DNA of 64,000 nt, taken from NCBI GenBank assembly GCA_012103255.1, contig WLXD01000001.1:496001-560000 (forward strand), read 5' to 3'. Under the pieces are notes generated by a model. It searched no databases. It was not told where the DNA came from and worked only from the letters and a program-made list of their open reading frames with translations. The stretch is from Acidobacteriota bacterium. Its GTDB lineage: Bacteria > Acidobacteriota > UBA890 > WLXD01. The translations under genes were made by a program, and so were the position numbers. Positions 1 through 8,559 of this stretch are shown here, one piece after another (positions within the stretch are counted from its first letter, which is position 1; the number at the start of each line of letters is the position of its first letter).

Positions 1-622
1 CAGCCGAACCGTGTTCGGCGCCGAAATCCGCGATCTGCCGCTGCAGACATCGCCATGCGGTAGCCATCGGGTGAGAACGGTGCGCCGCACCGACGAGAAC
101 GAGATGTCCTGCACGGTGTGGGTACTCGGCAGCAAAGGCGAGCGCGACCATTCCGCCGTAGGACGCACCAACAAAGTGCGCTACCTGTTCGACGCGCAGC
201 GCGTCCAGCACGTGAGCAAGCGCACGGGCCTGGTCGATGGTTGTGACCGACGCGCCTGGCCGGATCGGAGTCGAAGGGCTGCCCACGTAGTCGAGCCCGA
301 CGACGCGATATCGAGTCGTGTCGATGGCGCGGTCGTTACCGACCAGCGCCTCCCACCAACCTGGGCTGGGGTCGACATCGTTCGCCGTGAGGTGACGATG
401 TCCGGAGATTCCGCCGAGCACCACGACTACTGGCGCGTCAGCCGGGCCCACGCATTCATATTGGATTTGGGCGGCCGTGCTCTCGGCAGCCTGCGCGGGA
501 GGCTGCAGGGTGCAGCTTCCAGTGGATCCAGGTGGCAGCGGTGCGGCTGTGGGTGACGAGCCGCTCGCACAGAACGCGTCAGCGCACGAGTCTTCGGTTG
601 ATCGCAAGGTGATCTGGGCCAT
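1..622 (-). CDS. metX: MetX-like homoserine O-acyltransferase, partial (3' end outside window)
   Basis: The reading frame is open from an ATG at 622 to the window edge (207 codons), so the C-terminal part is missing. It encodes an alpha/beta hydrolase of the MetX family, which acylates homoserine with acetyl- or succinyl-CoA in cytoplasmic methionine synthesis. Visible features are the oxyanion segment VVVLGGISGHRH, a GWWEALVG segment, the strand RYRVVGLDYVG and the nucleophile elbow GASYGGMVALAFA with its Ser. The layout resembles the short MetX type of Xanthomonadales. The start is supported by a GGAGAG Shine-Dalgarno (629-634) six bases upstream and by a SAM riboswitch at 716-836, which fits methionine feedback. 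Residues 1 to about 50 are weakly conserved and Ser/Pro/Ala-rich. The acyl donor cannot be decided from the sequence. Confidence 0.85.
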   Translation of the reverse strand, partial: MAQITLRSTEDSCADAFCASGSSPTAAPLPPGSTGSCTLQPPAQAAESTAAQIQYECVGPADAPVVVVLGGISGHRHLTANDVDPSPGWWEALVGNDRAIDTTRYRVVGLDYVGSPSTPIRPGASVTTIDQARALAHVLDALRVEQVAHFVGASYGGMVALAFAAEYPHRAGHLVLVGAAHRSHPMATAWRCLQRQIADFGAEHGSA

Positions 623-628
623 CTCGTT

Positions 629-671
629 CTCTCCTCGCCGGAGCGGCCGCACGGGCCAACTCCTGGGAGAG
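629..671 (-). promoter_or_regulatory. Expression platform of the metX SAM riboswitch (anti-Shine-Dalgarno plus anti-aptamer)
   Basis: The metX Shine-Dalgarno GGAGAG (629-634) is complementary to CTCTCC at 666-671. Immediately next to that, CAGGAGTTGGC (655-665) is a perfect 11-nt complement of a segment inside the aptamer (746-756). No U-run is visible, so translational rather than transcriptional control is the more natural reading. The pairing is seen directly; the switching mechanism is inferred. Confidence 0.6.
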
Positions 672-715
672 TCGAGGCGCGCCAGGGTGCGTGAACACCG
701 GGCGTCGCTTTGACA

Positions 716-836
716 CCCTCATCTCTCGGCGGGTCATGCCCGCCGCAGGAGTTGGCACCACGCGAGCAACTCAGGCAGTTGCAGGCAGGTTGCCCCGGCG
801 TCAAAGGGCCTGTCCCTCAGCCGGTCTCGATGAGTG
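716..836 (-). promoter_or_regulatory. SAM-I (S-box) riboswitch aptamer
   Basis: On the minus strand the order of elements matches an S-box. P1 is CTCATC (834-829) with GATGAG (723-718). Then come the conserved GAGGGACAGGCCC, the segment TGACGCCGGGGCAACC, a P3 hairpin GCAACT/AGTTGC, the conserved GGTGCCAACTCC, a P4 hairpin CGGCGGG/CCCGCCG with a CATGA loop, and closing AGAGATGAG. It lies about 95 nt upstream of the metX start on the same strand, so it should repress MetX synthesis when S-adenosylmethionine is abundant. Confidence 0.93.
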
Positions 837-903
837 CCGCAGAAGGTAGCAGCGCGCTCGCGAGCCGGCAAGACGGTTTTGCGTTTCCGTCGTTTTCGAG
901 GAT

Positions 904-2127
904 CTATTCCGCGGGAACTCCGAACGCCGCCATGGCGACGGCGGCGAGTGTGAGGAGCGCCAGTCCAGCCACTCGCAGTGGGCGCTTCGCGTCGGCGTGC
1001 TGCGCCGCCAGAACTGTCGCCACGGCGCACTGCAGCGCGTAATACAGGGCAAAGGCCCTCGAGGCGTAGCTGATGATCTGGTAGATGTCTGCCGTCCATG
1101 TGAGCGCGAGCCCGCCGATCGCCACGAGCCCGTAGGCCACCTCCGGTCGCATTTTCCCGTTACTCAATTCCTCGGCCAAGCCACCGCACCCGCTGGTGTC
1201 CGCCACGGCTGCACTGAACTGCGCAGCGAGTGCTGCCACCACCAACAGTGCCGGCAGGATTGGCGCCACGACTGCTGTCATCTGAATCACCGCGGTCTCC
1301 CCGGTGCCGATGGAATCCGTGGGGATCGAGAGTCCGATCAGCCCGATGTACACGACGTAGATGGCAGAGGCCAACCACTGGGCGTAGCGCATGGAGCGGA
1401 TGCGCGTAGCAGCGTCATACTCCGCACCCAGGTAGCGCGATGTCTCGAAGCCCTGAACGGTGATCACCAGACCGAAAGCGACGAAAAGTGCCTCGAGACC
1501 CAGGTCCGGAATGATACGCGTGGGCGCCGTATTGCTGCCGACGATCTCGACCGCATAGAACGTGAGTCCGGCGATCAGCCCCGCAATGATCGAGAGCTTC
1601 ACACTCACGGCGCCCTGTTCGAGCTTCTCCAGCAAAGCCAGGCCGTGGCGCCCGCCGAAGTACGCGATGAAAACAAGAATCGCCGAGGTAACGATGCGCC
1701 CGGCGGTGACGTCACTACGCGGCGTGAGGGCCACGGCGAACGCGCCGAACAGGTTCAGGTAGTAGGTCACCGAGACCACGTAGGCGAAAGCCAGGGCCGC
1801 CGACGAGGCCGTGTTGAGCCGGGCCGCGAACGCAGGCAGCGAGTGCTCTCCGCCGAGGGCATCGATGCGAGCGATCGAATAGCGGATCGCACCGCCCAGT
1901 GCATACGCAGCGAGACAGAGCCCGGCCATCACCGCAACGGCGAGTTCGCCGTAGGCTCGGCCCAGGATCGGGCCGAGCACGAGGAATCCGCTGCCGATGA
2001 TCGACGCGAGCGGCGTCACCGTGGCGCGCCATGTCCTGGCGCCGGCAAGCCGCGGGTTCAGCAGGAGTGCGGCGGTGGCGCCCAGTGCCACCACCACAGC
2101 AATCGCGTTCAGCGTGTCGAAACTCAA
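904..2127 (-). CDS. APC-superfamily-like permease
   Basis: A 407-residue polytopic inner-membrane protein with about 11-12 hydrophobic segments. The motif ASIIGSGFLVLGP near residue 42 resembles the broken first helix (GSG) of amino acid-polyamine-organocation transporters. VQGFETSRYLGAEY near residue 225 resembles the substrate-site region of helix 6 in that family. I infer proton- or sodium-coupled uptake of an amino acid or similar compound; the substrate is unknown. The start is TTG, and it overlaps the TGA stop of the upstream secreted BNR-like gene by four bases (TTGA), so translation is probably coupled and the two proteins may work together. The stop at 904 is followed by the metX riboswitch region on the same strand. 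Confidence 0.6.
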   Translation of the reverse strand: MSFDTLNAIAVVVALGATAALLLNPRLAGARTWRATVTPLASIIGSGFLVLGPILGRAYGELAVAVMAGLCLAAYALGGAIRYSIARIDALGGEHSLPAFAARLNTASSAALAFAYVVSVTYYLNLFGAFAVALTPRSDVTAGRIVTSAILVFIAYFGGRHGLALLEKLEQGAVSVKLSIIAGLIAGLTFYAVEIVGSNTAPTRIIPDLGLEALFVAFGLVITVQGFETSRYLGAEYDAATRIRSMRYAQWLASAIYVVYIGLIGLSIPTDSIGTGETAVIQMTAVVAPILPALLVVAALAAQFSAAVADTSGCGGLAEELSNGKMRPEVAYGLVAIGGLALTWTADIYQIISYASRAFALYYALQCAVATVLAAQHADAKRPLRVAGLALLTLAAVAMAAFGVPAE

Positions 2128-5100
2128 CGTGCGATGACGATGCCGCCAGCGCCGGCTTCCGCGACTGCGGCGTTGAATGCTGGTACGTCCGACGCCAGTA
2201 CCGCCGCGAGGGCTTCTTCCTGCGACGCGACCTGCATCTCCAAGTCGTCGAAGCGCGCATACGCCGCCTGCGTCGGGGCGCCGTAGTTGCCCGCGACGTA
2301 GCGATAGAGGTAGCCCACCTGGGTATCGAGCATAGGCGTGAAGTTGATCGGGTCCTGGCCCGACTCGGCCTTCGTCTGGATCAGGACGTCCTCGATGGCG
2401 GTGAGCTTCTCGGCGAGCGCTTTGGCCATCTCGCCGAGCTCCTCCGCGGCTTCGAGTTCGGCTTCCTCAGCGCGCTCCGCGGCGCCGTTCGCCTGCTCGC
2501 GCACGGCACGTAAGGTGCTGATCGTGTCGTGCGCACGGCCGAGCATGGCAGCCAGGTCGACCGACATGTCGTAGGTCGCTTGCAGGTCCGTGGTGCTCAC
2601 CTCGGGACGCCGAGGATCGGGGCGGAGCGTGATCGGCTGTTCATGAGTTGTCTCGCCGACGATCAGTCGCGCGGTGTACTCACCTGGCACGGCCGCGGGG
2701 CCACCCGCGTAGCCGAGATAGATGTTGCCGTCGCTGAGGATGTCGGGCCGCGTGTGGCGGAGATCCCACATCTGTCGGTGCATTCCGGTGCCCGTGTCGA
2801 GGCGGTCGTAGTTGCTCGAGCCGTCGCTGATCCAGCTGCGCACGACGTTGCCGGCCGCATCGAGAACTTCGAGCTTGACCTCGACCTTGTCAGAGTTTTC
2901 CGCGTCGTCGGCGTCGCCTGCTTCCGTGGATTCCTCGTCGTCCTCGCCCGCCGGCATCTTGTAGATCAGCGCCGCATTGCGGGTGCCGCCGGTGCCGTAG
3001 GGATTGCGTGCTCCGAAGAATCCACCGCCGGGCGTGCGGATCGCATCACGAGGCGGCAACAGCCCGGAGTCCGCTGCGGCAAGAGCGTCGTCGACGTGAT
3101 GCAGCGGCGTTACGTCGTCGAGGATCCAGATGCTGCGACCCTGCGTGGCTACGACGAGATCCTGCTCGTGCACGAGCATCTCCACGACACTCGTGACCGG
3201 CAGGTTGAGCTGGAACTTCTGCCAGCGCGCCCCATCGTCGAACGAGATGAACATCCCGAACTCCGTGCCGGCATAGAGCAGGCCCGCGCGGTCGGGATCC
3301 TCGCGGACAACGCGCACCGGGTGATGGTCCGGGATGCCGTTGGTGCCGTCGGCGAGCTCGCTCCACGTCGCGCCGCCGTCCGCTGTCTGGAAGATGTACG
3401 GCGTCCAGTCGTCCATCCGGTAGCGATGCACCGCGATGGTCACCTTGCCCGGCTGATGGGACGAGACGTCGATCGTGTTGACGGTGCCGTCTTCCGGCAG
3501 ACCCGGAGGTGTGACGTTCTCCCACGTACCGCCGTCGTCGCGCGAAACATGAACGAGGCCATCGTCACTGCCTGCCCAGAGTTCTTTCGCATCGTGCGGC
3601 GACTCAGCCAGGGCAAAGACGGTGCCGTACACCTCGACCGAGGTGTGGTCGTGCTGCAGCGGACCACCCGGAATGTCCTGCTTCTCGCCGTCGTTGCGAG
3701 TGAGGTCCGGACTAATCACCTCCCAGCTGTGTCCCTCGTCGCTACTTCGATTGACCGTTTGCGACGTGTGGTAGAGGCGAGTTGGATCGTGCTGCGAGAT
3801 CAAGATCGGTGCGTTCCACTGGAAGCGGTGCTCCAGGTCGCGCGGCGCATAGCCGTCCACGAGCGCCGGGTAGACCGTCACCGGCCGTCTCTCTTGCGTA
3901 CTGTGGTCATAGCGACTGATTTCGCCGATGTAGCAGCCGGCGTAAACGATGTCGTTGTTGCGCGGGTCGACCGCGATGTGGCCGCTCTCGCACCCGCCCA
4001 CCGTGTACCAGTCTTGGGGGGCACCCCGGCCGTCGCTGCGGAGGCTCAGCGTCGAGTTGTCCTGCTGGGCGGCGTAGACCCGGTACGGCCACTGGTTGTC
4101 GACCGTGACTCGATAGAGCTCTGCGGTGGGTTGGTTGAGTACCGTCGACCAGCTGGCTCCGCCGTTGGTGGTCACTTCGCCGCCACCGTCATCGCCGAGG
4201 ATCATGTTGTCGGGATCGTCCGGGTTGATCCAAAGGTCGTGCGTGTCGCCATGGTTGGGGCGCAGCCGCGACACGGACTTGCCGCCGTCGATCGACTTCC
4301 ACATCGAGACGTTGAGAACGTACACCGTGTCTCGGTCGGTCGGATCGGCGTGGACATGCGAATAATACCAGTGGCGCTGGCGCAGGTTGCGGTCGCGGTT
4401 GATGCGTTGCCAGGTCTTGCCCGAGTCGTCTGAACGATAGAGGCCGCCCTCGGGGTCGAGCGCGGAAACGAGCGCGTAGACACGCGTCGGGTCGGCCGGC
4501 GAGACGCTCACTCCGATGCGCCCGGTGAGTCCGGTCGGGAGCCCACCGCCGAGCTTCTCCCAGGTGTCGCCGCCGTCCTTGGTCTTGTAGATGCCGCCAT
4601 CTTCGGAGCCGTCGTAGGCGGTCCACGGCTTGCGCTCGAAGCGCCAGAACGCGGCGTACATCTCACGCGGGTTGTCGGGATTCATCGACAGGTCCACAGC
4701 GCCGACCTCGTCGCTGACGAACTTCACCTGCTCCCAGGTGTCGCCGCCATCGCGCGATCGATACACACCGCGCTCCGGATTGGGGCCGAAGGGGTGGCCG
4801 AAGACCGCGGCGTAGATCAGGTTGTGATCTTTGGGGTGCACGATGAGGCGAGCGATCGTGCCCGAGTCGGGAAGACCAACATGCTTCCACGTGTCGCCAC
4901 CATCGAGCGATCGATACATGCCATCGCCGGTTGTGGCGTTCCCGCGGATGCATGCCGAACCCGTGCCCACGTAGATCACGTTTTGATCAGAGGGTGCGAC
5001 CGCGATGGCCCCGATGGACGCTGAGTGGAAGTGGCCGTCCGAGACATTGTCCCAACTGAGCCCCATATCCGATGACTTCCACACGCCGCCGCCGGTAGAG

Positions 5101-5333
5101 CCCATGAGGTACTCCTTCGGTCGACCCGGGAAGCCGGTGACTGCCGTTGAGCGCCCTCCGCGCAAGGGTCCTATCGAGCGGTAGCTCATCGTCGAGAACA
5201 ACTCAGGATCAACGGGCGGCGCGTCTTCCGTCGCCTCCGTTTCCTGCTCCTGGGCGATGGCGCCGGGCACGACGGGCGTAGCCGCGAGAAGAGCGACCAG
5301 GACAAGGGCGAACCAGCGACTCGAACGCGACAT
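2124..5333 (-). CDS. Secreted BNR/sortilin-like beta-propeller protein
   Basis: A 1069-residue exported protein. Residues 1-27 form a Sec signal ending GAIAQ. About 800 residues of repeated propeller blades follow, with Asp-box (BNR) type motifs such as SLDGGDTWKHV, SRDGGDTWEQV, TKDGGDTWEKL and SDDSGKTWQRI, as in VPS10/sortilin N-domains and GH74-like xyloglucanases. The C-terminal 250 residues hold an acidic linker, an Ig-like segment and an Ala/Glu-rich helical region (about 950-1010). It has the layout of the large glycosyl-hydrolase-like proteins common in marine and soil bacteria, but I cannot identify catalytic residues with certainty. A GGAGG Shine-Dalgarno supports the ATG start. The stop overlaps the downstream permease start. 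Confidence 0.85.
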   Translation of the reverse strand: MSRSSRWFALVLVALLAATPVVPGAIAQEQETEATEDAPPVDPELFSTMSYRSIGPLRGGRSTAVTGFPGRPKEYLMGSTGGGVWKSSDMGLSWDNVSDGHFHSASIGAIAVAPSDQNVIYVGTGSACIRGNATTGDGMYRSLDGGDTWKHVGLPDSGTIARLIVHPKDHNLIYAAVFGHPFGPNPERGVYRSRDGGDTWEQVKFVSDEVGAVDLSMNPDNPREMYAAFWRFERKPWTAYDGSEDGGIYKTKDGGDTWEKLGGGLPTGLTGRIGVSVSPADPTRVYALVSALDPEGGLYRSDDSGKTWQRINRDRNLRQRHWYYSHVHADPTDRDTVYVLNVSMWKSIDGGKSVSRLRPNHGDTHDLWINPDDPDNMILGDDGGGEVTTNGGASWSTVLNQPTAELYRVTVDNQWPYRVYAAQQDNSTLSLRSDGRGAPQDWYTVGGCESGHIAVDPRNNDIVYAGCYIGEISRYDHSTQERRPVTVYPALVDGYAPRDLEHRFQWNAPILISQHDPTRLYHTSQTVNRSSDEGHSWEVISPDLTRNDGEKQDIPGGPLQHDHTSVEVYGTVFALAESPHDAKELWAGSDDGLVHVSRDDGGTWENVTPPGLPEDGTVNTIDVSSHQPGKVTIAVHRYRMDDWTPYIFQTADGGATWSELADGTNGIPDHHPVRVVREDPDRAGLLYAGTEFGMFISFDDGARWQKFQLNLPVTSVVEMLVHEQDLVVATQGRSIWILDDVTPLHHVDDALAAADSGLLPPRDAIRTPGGGFFGARNPYGTGGTRNAALIYKMPAGEDDEESTEAGDADDAENSDKVEVKLEVLDAAGNVVRSWISDGSSNYDRLDTGTGMHRQMWDLRHTRPDILSDGNIYLGYAGGPAAVPGEYTARLIVGETTHEQPITLRPDPRRPEVSTTDLQATYDMSVDLAAMLGRAHDTISTLRAVREQANGAAERAEEAELEAAEELGEMAKALAEKLTAIEDVLIQTKAESGQDPINFTPMLDTQVGYLYRYVAGNYGAPTQAAYARFDDLEMQVASQEEALAAVLASDVPAFNAAVAEAGAGGIVIAR

Positions 5334-5391
5334 ACGGGGACCTCCAGGATCATCAAGAGCTCTTGGGCGGGGGCACGTTCCCGCGATCGCT

Positions 5392-5416
5392 CGTCCGGTG
5401 CAACCCAGTGCGGACG
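5392..5416 (-). terminator. Possible hairpin after ADOP1
   Basis: CGTCCG (5392-5397) and CGGACG (5411-5416) can form a stem with a 13-nt loop between the ADOP1 stop (5444) and the next gene. There is no U-run, so a role as terminator is weak. The same 110-base gap also holds the palindrome CAAGAGCTCTTG (5354-5365) and the GGAGG of the BNR gene; I see nothing else in it. Confidence 0.3.
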
Positions 5417-5443
5417 GTCCTGGGTATCAGGCGCTGCTGCGGC

Positions 5444-8107
5444 CTAGTCGGTGCGTAGCACTAGTGCCGGATCTCGTCGCGCTGCCTGGAGCGCTGATGG
5501 AACGCAGGCGATGAGCGCGACCACGAACATCACTGCGGTGGCCGCTACCAGAGTAGCCGGGTCGGTCGGACTGAGGCCTGGCAGGAATCCCGCCACCAGG
5601 CGACTCACCAGGAAGGCAAGAAACCAACCGAGAGGCAGACCCACCAGCACCGGCAGCAGGCCGCGCCTGAGCACGAGGAGGCCCACATCTCGGCCGTGCG
5701 CGCCGACCGCGCGTCGGATTCCGATCTCGCGCACACGGCTGGCCATCGCTGCCGCGATAACGCCGTACACGCCGACCGCGGCGAGCAGAAGAGCCATGCC
5801 CGCGAACGTCCCCAGGAGCACCGCCCCAACCCGCTGCGGCATGGCCTGATCGAATATCTGTGCGTCCAGACTGCGTATCCCGGGCACGGGGAGTGCCGGG
5901 TCGAGTTCGGCGAGGCGTTCGCGCACCGTGTCCACCGAGGCCACGGAATCCGGTGCCTCGCGCCACGCGAGCCGCAGCTGGTCTGCTCCGATGAGCCAGC
6001 CCCACTGATCCACCGGCACGTACATGTACGGAGCCGCCTCTTCGCGGAGACCGCGCGTCTTTGTGTCGGCCGACACACCGACGATCTCGAGCTCGACTAT
6101 CCCCCCTCGACCTGGGAACAACACGCGCTCGCCCACGGCCGTGCCACCAGGCCAGAAGTGATCGGCGAAGGTCTCGTTCACCACCACGACCAACTGCGTT
6201 CCATCACGATCCCCAGCCGCGAAGCTGCGACCCGACCGCAGCCGGATCCCGAGGGTTTCGAAGAAGCCGGGGGAGACGTAGTTGAGGGCGACACTGCCCG
6301 GATCTGCGTCCGTGAATTCGTGGCCGACGACGCGAAAGTCGTCCATCCGCATCCCGTTCTGCACGGGCACGAAGAGGGCCCATGCGGCCCGCTCGATGCT
6401 CGGAATCGACTCGAGCTGTGCCACGGCTTCGCCGCGGAAAACACCAGCGGCCTCGGCGTCGTAGCCCAGCACACCTACGTCGAGTGACGATACGTAGACG
6501 CCCGTCGGATCCAGACCGAGATCCACGTCGAGAACCGTGGTGAGGGAGCGGACGAACAGACCACCTCCAAACACCAGCGCGAGAGTGAGCCCGACCTGGA
6601 TGGTCGCCAGAACCGATGGGGCTGACCAGCGTCGTCCGATTCGCGTGGACCCGCCGGACAATCGTGCCACCGCAGGCCGCGTTCCGGCGAGAGCGGGTCC
6701 GACGCCGAACAGAAGAGCGCAGCCAAGCGCGATGAGCATTGTGACGACTAGCGTAGTGGTATTCAGGGTTGGGGCGACTTCACCGAGAACGATCCGGCCA
6801 GGTATTTGCAGTCCCGCGACGGCACCTAACGTCCAGCGCGCAAACAACAGGGCGGCGACTCCGCCCATGAGCGACAACAGCAAACTCTCCGTCACCAGTT
6901 GCCGGATGAGACGCGTGCGCGGCGCACCCAGAGCCATCCTGAGGCTGAGCTCCTGATGCCGTTCGGTCGTGCGCGTCAGCAGTACGTTGGCGACGTTCGT
7001 GCACGCGACCAGCAGTGCGATACCTACCATCGCGAGCAGCAAATTCATGAACTGATGTACCTCGTCGGCGCGCGGTAGCGCAGCGTCGGCAGCGGACCCC
7101 ACTTCGACGAAGTCGTCCAGATAGGGGCTCGGCTCGAGGGCCAGCATGCGCTGGGCCGACGCCAGCATGGTTGCCTCCGTACGCTCCACCGACACGCCGG
7201 GTCGCGTGCGGCCCATGATCCGAAGCCATTGCGAGTTGCGGTCGTCGAAACGGATCCGCGCCCTCGATCCCGGTGCGAGCTGTTCGTGGAGCGTAAGGGG
7301 CACCCAGAGGTCGACCGAGCGGTTGAGGCGAGTGCCGCGGAAACCGGCGGGCCCCACGCCGACGACTGTGATCGGCACGCCGTTGACCCTGACGTCCGTT
7401 CCGATGATGGCCGGGTCGCTGTCGAACGCGACTTCCCAGAGACGATGGCTGATCACGCCCACGGGGACATTGCGCGCATCATCGTCTTCGCGAAGGAGTC
7501 GCCCCGCGCCGGGTCGAAGTTCGAGCACGTCGAAAAAGTTGCCCGTAGCGAGCTCCGTGAGCACCGGCCAGGCGCCGTCCGCCGAAGCCAGGCTGTAGGG
7601 CCGTGACGAGGCCGACCACGCGGCAAGTCCGGTGAGTTCATCTGTGCTCGCCGCGGCGAGATCTTCGTAGTCCGGGAACGAGAACACCGTGCGTGAGGTG
7701 ACGAGCTCGGCCGGGCGTGGAGCTGGGAGGGGGCGCAGCACGATCGCATCCAGAAGACTGAAGATCGCAGTGTTCGCGCCAATACCGAGGGCGAGCGACA
7801 GCACCGCAACGCCTGTCGTTACCGGGTGGCTCCGGAAAACGCGAAAGGCGAACCGCACGTCCCCCAGGAGCGCGCCACCGACGGACGATGGTTTCTTGCG
7901 AGGCGGCCGATTGCCTGCCGAAGCGCCGGAAGGCCGTTCAAAGCGTTGGCCGCGTACGCGCTCCGTCCCGAGGCGCAGAACAATGCCCCAGGTTTCGGCC
8001 CAGAGCTTCCACTGGTCGGCGGGACCGCTCTCGGCAAGGTCACCGGCAATCGCACTCGCGGCCGGAGTGCCGACGAGACGGGCGAGACACCAGGTTGCGA
8101 CTCTCAT
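5444..8107 (-). CDS. ADOP-family ABC transporter permease 1
   Basis: An 887-residue MacB/FtsX-type double permease of the acidobacterial duplicated orphan permease (ADOP) kind. A short soluble N-terminal segment (about 1-70, with AIAGDLAES) precedes the first MacB core helix and periplasmic domain (FRVFRSHPVTTGVAVLSLAL, then GIGANTAIFSLLDAIVLRPL). Three FtsX helices follow near 370-480, then a second periplasmic domain and a second FtsX bundle, ending DPALVLRTD. ADOPs are encoded without an ATPase next to them, as here, and probably export small molecules or act on envelope lipids; the substrate is unknown. The start at 8107 is chosen because its ATG overlaps the PadR stop (ATGA). An upstream in-frame start at 8140 would overlap the regulator by 37 bases. 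Confidence 0.88.
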   Translation of the reverse strand: MRVATWCLARLVGTPAASAIAGDLAESGPADQWKLWAETWGIVLRLGTERVRGQRFERPSGASAGNRPPRKKPSSVGGALLGDVRFAFRVFRSHPVTTGVAVLSLALGIGANTAIFSLLDAIVLRPLPAPRPAELVTSRTVFSFPDYEDLAAASTDELTGLAAWSASSRPYSLASADGAWPVLTELATGNFFDVLELRPGAGRLLREDDDARNVPVGVISHRLWEVAFDSDPAIIGTDVRVNGVPITVVGVGPAGFRGTRLNRSVDLWVPLTLHEQLAPGSRARIRFDDRNSQWLRIMGRTRPGVSVERTEATMLASAQRMLALEPSPYLDDFVEVGSAADAALPRADEVHQFMNLLLAMVGIALLVACTNVANVLLTRTTERHQELSLRMALGAPRTRLIRQLVTESLLLSLMGGVAALLFARWTLGAVAGLQIPGRIVLGEVAPTLNTTTLVVTMLIALGCALLFGVGPALAGTRPAVARLSGGSTRIGRRWSAPSVLATIQVGLTLALVFGGGLFVRSLTTVLDVDLGLDPTGVYVSSLDVGVLGYDAEAAGVFRGEAVAQLESIPSIERAAWALFVPVQNGMRMDDFRVVGHEFTDADPGSVALNYVSPGFFETLGIRLRSGRSFAAGDRDGTQLVVVVNETFADHFWPGGTAVGERVLFPGRGGIVELEIVGVSADTKTRGLREEAAPYMYVPVDQWGWLIGADQLRLAWREAPDSVASVDTVRERLAELDPALPVPGIRSLDAQIFDQAMPQRVGAVLLGTFAGMALLLAAVGVYGVIAAAMASRVREIGIRRAVGAHGRDVGLLVLRRGLLPVLVGLPLGWFLAFLVSRLVAGFLPGLSPTDPATLVAATAVMFVVALIACVPSALQAARRDPALVLRTD

Positions 8108-8436
8108 CGATCTTCGAGCTCCGGCTCGATGCCACTCCACAGGTGCATGAGCGCCTGGCGCGAAGCTCGAAGTGCCGTTCGCCCGGCCGGCTCCACGGCG
8201 TAGTACCGCTTGGCGCGACCGCCACGTTCAGCGGTAGGGTCACCGAAGCGAGACGACACGTAGCCTTTGGCCGCAAGACGCTCCAGTGCTACGTACACGG
8301 CGCCGCGCTTGGTCTCGCGACCCGTCGTTCGGCCGAGTTCTTCGTGGACGCTCACGCCGTAGGCGTCGCTGCCAAGACGCAGCACGCTGAGCAGCACCAT
8401 CTGCTCGAACTCTCCGAGGTATTCGCTCCGCCCCAC
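8104..8436 (-). CDS. PadR-family transcriptional regulator 1
   Basis: A 110-residue PadR winged-helix repressor: LGEFEQMVLLSVLRLGSDAY (helix 1), GVSVHEELGRTTG, then the recognition region RGAVYVALERLAAKGYVSSR and the wing GGRAKRYYAVEPAGRTAL. Such regulators control the coupled transporter in response to a ligand. I chose the GTG at 8436 because GGAGG lies five bases upstream; an in-frame TTG at 8463 would fall inside the operator dyad. It overlaps ADOP1 by four bases. A long inverted repeat just upstream (8450-8499) is the likely autoregulatory operator. Confidence 0.88.
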   Translation of the reverse strand: MGRSEYLGEFEQMVLLSVLRLGSDAYGVSVHEELGRTTGRETKRGAVYVALERLAAKGYVSSRFGDPTAERGGRAKRYYAVEPAGRTALRASRQALMHLWSGIEPELEDR

Positions 8437-8449
8437 GGTCGCCTCCGTG

Positions 8450-8499
8450 CATATGAACAACAATGTTGGAGAAGTCTAGACAACATTGTTGGTCATATG
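8450..8499. promoter_or_regulatory. Dyad operator upstream of padR1-ADOP1
   Basis: Two 19-bp arms (8450-8468 and 8481-8499) form an inverted repeat with one mismatch around a 12-bp spacer. Each arm contains its own perfect small palindrome (CAACAATGTTG and CAACATTGTTG) and ends in CATATG. The position 14 bases upstream of the PadR start fits a PadR autoregulatory site. The dyad is seen directly; the regulator assignment is inferred. Confidence 0.7.
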
Positions 8500-8559
8500 C
8501 AAGGCGCGGATCGGTTTCGACCAACGAGGAGTGCGCCGAACGCGTCGTGAGGAGAGCTT

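Noticed and set aside
997-2286. A 429-codon plus-strand frame opposite the permease
   Set aside because: Antisense to the permease, highly charged, no similarity; a shadow frame.
2529-4433. A 634-codon open frame on the plus strand opposite the BNR-like gene
   Set aside because: It lies wholly antisense to a clear gene, has no recognisable domain, is rich in Arg/Val/Ala as expected for a GC-rich shadow frame, and lacks a ribosome site.
5354-5365. CAAGAGCTCTTG palindrome as an operator
   Set aside because: A single short palindrome without a neighbouring regulator gene or a second copy; chance cannot be excluded.
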